Source: Antedon mediterranea
Lineage: Eukaryota > Echinodermata > Crinoidea > Comatulida > Antedonidae
Assembly: GCF_964355755.1 (NCBI RefSeq)
Contig: NC_092673.1
Location: 21,209,001 to 21,273,000, forward strand
DNA: 64,000 nt
Reading direction: 5' to 3'
The notes under the pieces were generated by a model. That model was given only the letters and a program-made list of their open reading frames with translations. It was not told where the DNA came from and did not search any database. A program made the translations under genes and the position numbers. Of this stretch, positions 59,701 through 64,000 are shown piece by piece (position 1 is the stretch's first letter; the number at the start of each line of letters is the position of its first letter).

Positions 59701-60650
59701 TTATTCATCAGCTCAATAACCTCCGTGAGCGGCCACCTCCCGTAAGCGGCAACCTTCTTTATGCCTACCTTAAGCGTGGTTCCCACTAGCGACGCAACAC
59801 AAGGACGTAACGCAACGCAAGTGAATTGACCAATCACAAGCGATGGCTTATTCGCTTGTGATTGCTAACTGTCTATAACTTCGCTTGTCATTGGTTAAAA
59901 AGCTTGCGTTGCGTTTACGTCCTTGCTTTACGTTCTAGTGGGAACCAAGCTTTATGCCTGATTCCCAAGACGCAACACAACGTAAGTGCTTTGACCAATA
60001 ACAACTTAAAAGGTGATGGATTATTACACTGTCGCTTGCCATTGGTCAACACGCTTGCGTTGCGTCTACGTCTGGCTTTAACGGCGCACTTTCAAACGCC
60101 CGTTTCAAACGCCCGTTTGTTCTTCCTATCTAATTAGTGCATTTGGTACCTCCCCAGTACCTCCCGTAAGCGACCACCTCTCGTAAGCGACCGCGGCAAC
60201 TTTTTTTTACTAATAAAAATTATACATTTTGTATGGTAAACTACCTCCCGTAACAACAAAAATACAAGTTTTATACTTATTGTGTTTTATATATTAGCTT
60301 TATTTGGAAGTGGTTTTAAAAACATTTCTGTAAAGAACATTTCTGTGTTTTTTAGATGAGATGAGAAAAACTACACAGATTTTGACCAACCATTTCATAT
60401 GATAAAACCTTTAAAATTTGTTTGAAAATAATAAATAATACTAAACCACCTGATCATAAACCATAAAATACAATTAGCTGGAGAATTTAGAGGCCCGTTG
60501 CGTTAATAACGAAATTATCGTGCAGCCATAACGTGATTTTAGCCCTCTACCGGCAGAGCCTTTCGTAAGCGGTCGCCTCCCGTCGTAAGCGGCCACTTTT
60601 TCCGGTCCCAATAGGGTGGCCGCTTACTGTTCAACACTCTAGATGAGAAA
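59700..60650. mobile_element. GTAAGCGGCCACC repeat element with nested fold-back MITEs
   Basis: TGAGCGGCCACCTCCCGTAA (about 59727) faces GTAAGCGGCCACTTTTTCCG and GGGTGGCCGCTTAC (60590-60632). Further CCTCCCGTAAGCGACCACC motifs lie at 60160 and 60255. Two fold-back MITEs (59768-59953 and 59955-60080) are inserted inside. No transposase frame. Confidence 0.5.
59768..60080. mobile_element. Fold-back MITE, 'GGTTCCCACTAG' family, copies 3 and 4
   Basis: Copy 3 runs from GTGGTTCCCACTAGCGACGC to CTAGTGGGAACCAAGC. Copy 4 follows directly, starting CTGATTCCCAAGACGCAACA, and is more diverged. Confidence 0.7.
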
Positions 60651-61035
60651 ATCATGTTTGTTGTCTATATCTGCATCCAAGAACTTTGTACGCATGCCCA
60701 CTGGTGTGGAAACTCCGTCGTGCGCGTCTTTACTACCGGTTTCTTTGTTGTTTTTCTTTTATTTGTGTTTTACACGTGTGTACAATGTCAGTATTTGTTT
60801 ATATTATAAACCCTAGCCTTGACCTGCTTTTGCAAAAGGAGGATATAGAATCTCATTAATTACAATTTATAGATTTAAATTAGGGTTTGAATGTTTATAT
60901 TTATTTTAATGTTATATACTGTAGGCCACATCCTTTATCGAAAATACCTCAAATATTACACGTGATTTTTGTTAGCCTACTCAATATTTTTAAACTTTTA
61001 AGTACTTCCAGTCGTTTGTTTGTTTTGAGAAAAAT

Positions 61036-62675
61036 GTCACTAAAGGGGGTGTCCTGAATATAAAGATGCCACTAATAGGGGTGTTATGTCCTGGATATAA
61101 AGATGTCTCTAATAGGGGTGTCCTGAATATAAAGATGTCTCTAATAGGGTGTCCTGGATATAAAGATGCCACTAATAAGGGTGTCCTGAATATAAAGATT
61201 CCACTAATAGGGGTGTCCTGGGTATAAATATGTCTCTAATAGGGGTGTCCTGTGTATAAAGATGTCTCTAATAGGGGTGTCCTGAATATAAAGATGCCAC
61301 TAATAGGGTGTCCTGGATATAAAGATGCCACTAATAAGGGTGTCCTGTGTATAAAGATGTCTCTAATAGGGGTGTCCTGAATATAAAGATTTCTCTAATA
61401 TGGGTGTCCTGAATATAAAGATGTCTCTAATAAGGGTCTCCTGAATATAAAGATTTCTCTAATAGGGGTGTCCTGTGTATAAAGATGTCTCTAATAAGGG
61501 TCTCTAATATAAAGATGTCTCTAATAAGGGTGTCCTGAATATAAAGATGTCAATAATAGGGGTGTCCTAAATATAAAGATTTCTCTAATAGGGGTGTCCT
61601 AAATATAAAGATGTCTCTAATAGGGGTGTCCTGTGTATAAAGATGTCTCTAATAAGGGTCTCCTGAATATAAAGATGTCTCTAATAGGGGTGTCTTGAAT
61701 ATAAAGATGTCTCTAATAAGGGTCTCCTGAATCTAAAGATGTCTCTAATAGGGGTGTCTTGAATATAAAGATGTCTCTAATAAGGGTCTCCTGAATATAA
61801 AGATGTCTCTAATAGGGGTGTCCTGAATATAAAGATGTCTCTAATAGGGGTGTCCTGAATATAAAGATGTCTCTAATAGGGGTGTCCTATGTATAAAGAT
61901 GTCTCTAATAAGGGTGTCTTGAATATAAAGATGTCTCTAATAGGGGTGTCTTGAATATAAAGATGTCTCTAATAGGGGTGTCCTGAATCTAAAGATGTCT
62001 CTAATAAGGGTCTTCTGAATATAAAGATGTCTCTAATAGGGGTGTCCTGAATATAAAGATGTCTCTAATAGGGGTGTCCTGAATATAAAGATGTCTCTAA
62101 TAGGGGTGTCCTGTGTATAAAGATGTCTCTAATAGGGGTGTCTTGAATATAAAGATGTCTCTAATAAGGGTCTCCTGAATATAAAGATGTCTCTAATAGG
62201 GGTGTCTTGAATATAAAGATGTCTCTAATAGGGGTGTCCTGAATCTAAAGATGTCTCTAATAAGGGTCTCCTGAATATAAAGATGTCTCTAATAGGGGTG
62301 TCCTGAATATAAAGATGTCTCTAATAGGGGTGTCCTGAATATAAAGATGTCTCTAATAGGGGTGTCCTGTGTATAAAGATGTCTCTAATAGGGGTGTCTT
62401 GAATATAAAGATGTCTCTAATAGGGGTGTCTTGAATATAAAGATGTCTCTAATAGGGGTGTGCTGTGTATAAAGATGTCTCTAATAGGGGTGTCTTGAAT
62501 ATAAAGATGTCTCTAATAGGGGTCTCTTGAATATAAAGATGTCTCTAATAGGGGTGTCTTGAATATAAAGATGTCTCTAATAGGGGTGTCCTGAATATAA
62601 AGATGTCTCTAATAGGGGTGTCTTGAATATAAAGATGTCTCTAATAGGGGTGTGCTGTGTATAAAGATGTCACAA
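61036..62675. repeat. 32-bp satellite with 256-bp higher-order period
   Basis: About 50 copies of AAAGATGTCTCTAATAGGGG plus TGTCCTGAATAT. Variants (CCTGTGTAT, TCTTGAATAT, AAGGGTCTCC, GAATCTAAAG) recur in order. The GAATCTAAAG variant appears at 61726, 61982 and 62238, exactly 256 bp apart, which is eight units. The left part is more diverged than the right. Confidence 0.9.
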
Positions 62676-62814
62676 AAGAGGGATTTCTACTGTATTATTC
62701 TAATCGTTTTGTATTTCGCATAATTATACTTAATAAAATTCATACAAAAACTTTAAAAAACATAATTAATATGTATTTTTACGGACAGGAAATTTAAATG
62801 TAAATAAACTAATA

Positions 62815-62976
62815 ATAGGGAGCTTTCGCAGGAGCACGTAAACGTTAACTTTAACGTAATTTAACAACTAGAAGTACGTTAGCGCACAACTGAACTATGC
62901 TGTTATGCAAAATGAGTAGAATGTTGACGTCATCCGTTAAAGTTAACGTTTACCTGCTCGTGTGAAAGTTCCCTAA
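62815..62976. mobile_element. 162-bp MITE with ~40-bp inverted repeats, TA TSD
   Basis: TA then GGGAGCTTTCGCAGGAGCAC, ending TGCTCGTGTGAAAGTTCCC then TA. The inner arms read GTAAACGTTAACTTTAACG and CGTTAAAGTTAACGTTTAC. The TA flank fits Tc1/mariner-type elements. Confidence 0.7.
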
Positions 62977-63780
62977 TGTTAGTTTATTTAGCTTTTAACA
63001 AGAAAAACATATTGTGTCTAACCGTGGCTTTTATAATGTTTGTTTCGTTATATGCTGTACAATAAACATAATAATTTCGTTTGTTGCGCAATACGAATTA
63101 TTGTTACGAATGTGTTAATTTACTCAACGCGCTACATTGGACATGGGGCAAACGAGACACACAGATTGGTTAAGAAAGCAATTCCAACGTGGTTGATACA
63201 CAGTTATTAAATTTAAAGAAGCTTTTAAATGTTAGTTTTTGGGGGTGTAAATCTCTTAACGAGTACTAAGCTATGTCGTTATCTTGTAATTACTAAGTTT
63301 TAACCCCACGCCGATATTCGTCGTTGGTCAACGGAGTGCATAACACACCTCCTACGCCACAACTAATTGTTACGGTACTCTGAACAGTGTTAACATAATA
63401 ATAATAATTATGTTGATTGCACGACAAAAAAAGTGCTACACTGCGACCCTGTTCTGAGTTTTTGGCGCATATTGGTAGCTTTCACGTGCACAACGTCGAT
63501 CTGTTTATTGACATGCGCAACCGATCGTAATCCGCGCTCTCTGTTGCTACGTCGTACTAATACTGGAGGACTTTTTTTTTCAATCTGCTATAGCTCCTCA
63601 GAGTGTATTCTGTGTATGATATATTTTTCACACAAAATTCATAACTATTATTATTATTAAAGAAGTGAAAAAGTACAATAAAATTTTGAAGAAATAGGAC
63701 TACCACAAACAAGTATTTGATCCGTTGCACCTTAACTTAAAATATAAATTTACAAATAAATTACACAAATGTTTTTATAC
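62977..63780. other. Gene-free interval
   Basis: No coding segment or repeat was recognised. An AATAAA on the minus strand near 63794 may end the partial gene to the right. Confidence 0.35.
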
Positions 63781-63933
63781 AAGTTAAAATGGTTTATTTG
63801 AAAAAAAATTAGACTTATATAGGAGATGACCAGCCCTGTCATCGCCTAATGACTAGTGACCCGCTAGTGCTAATTAGACACGGTTATCATTTTCCTCTTC
63901 AGACGTGTTCATTAGCAAAGCGGAAGATTTTAG

Positions 63934-64000
63934 CTAATGTAAGGTATAAACATCTTTAAACCTCCTCCTGGATTTTTGATCAGTTTTGGAGTAGGAGTCA
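63934..64000 (-). CDS. Possible terminal exon of an unidentified minus-strand gene
   Basis: The minus strand is open from the window edge to TAG at 63934-63936. It encodes DSYSKTDQKSRRRFKDVYTL plus H. A minus-strand AATAAA lies about 140 nt downstream. The basic, polar tail could be a protein C-terminus, but 21 residues are too few to name a family, and this could also be UTR. Confidence 0.3.
   Translation of the reverse strand, partial: DSYSKTDQKSRRRFKDVYTLH

Noticed and set aside
61036-62675. CRISPR-like regular repeat
   Set aside because: There are no unique spacers. Units abut directly in a 32-bp eukaryotic satellite.

Overview
This is AT-rich eukaryotic genomic DNA with long introns, GT-AG splice sites and many non-autonomous transposons. 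The proteins are animal ones: a mitochondrial creatine kinase, a C8-type tetraspanin, an arsenite methyltransferase and an ADO thiol dioxygenase. The repeat landscape (AGGCCTAGG clusters, 'CCTCCGCCAAGG' elements, 'CTTGGTTCCCACTAG' fold-backs, tRNA-derived SINEs) points to a marine invertebrate deuterostome, most likely an echinoderm. The species cannot be fixed from sequence alone. All gene models were assembled by eye from splice sites and reading-frame phase.

Layout. (1) 1-7871, plus strand: 3' part of a gene encoding a Ulp1/SENP-like (C48) cysteine protease, a PHD finger, a Gln-rich stretch and a conserved-looking Cys/His C-terminal domain. Its 5' part in this window is a tandem array of 30-nt micro-exons, each encoding the decapeptide DDVT(D/E)PHHEP. 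(2) 8.4-12.3 kb: a LINE relic and a 2-kb terminal-inverted-repeat element. (3) 12977-24037, plus: a four-exon gene with a SUMO-interacting-motif cluster at the N-terminus and a helical C-terminus, best read as SIMC1/SLF2-like. A hAT-like element sits in its first intron. (4) 24-31 kb: no gene, several MITEs. (5) 31495-40655, minus: a TspanC8-like tetraspanin with two alternative, same-size, same-phase exons for transmembrane segment 3, and a fold-back element with 9-bp target duplications in its first intron. (6) 41344-44578, minus: mitochondrial creatine kinase. (7) 46.35-50.7 kb, plus: arsenite methyltransferase, divergent from creatine kinase, with a TATA box and a heat-shock element upstream. 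(8) 51386-52117, plus: intronless ADO. (9) 52-64 kb: SINE, MITE, LINE and satellite DNA, including a 32-bp satellite with a 256-bp higher-order period, and at the far right the possible last exon of a minus-strand gene.

Functional links. The first two plus-strand genes both carry SUMO-related features: a Ulp1-type protease fold with SIM-like alternative exons, and a multi-SIM protein. AS3MT and creatine kinase are divergent. The most unusual items are the micro-exon array feeding the protease-PHD gene and the duplicated tetraspanin exon.
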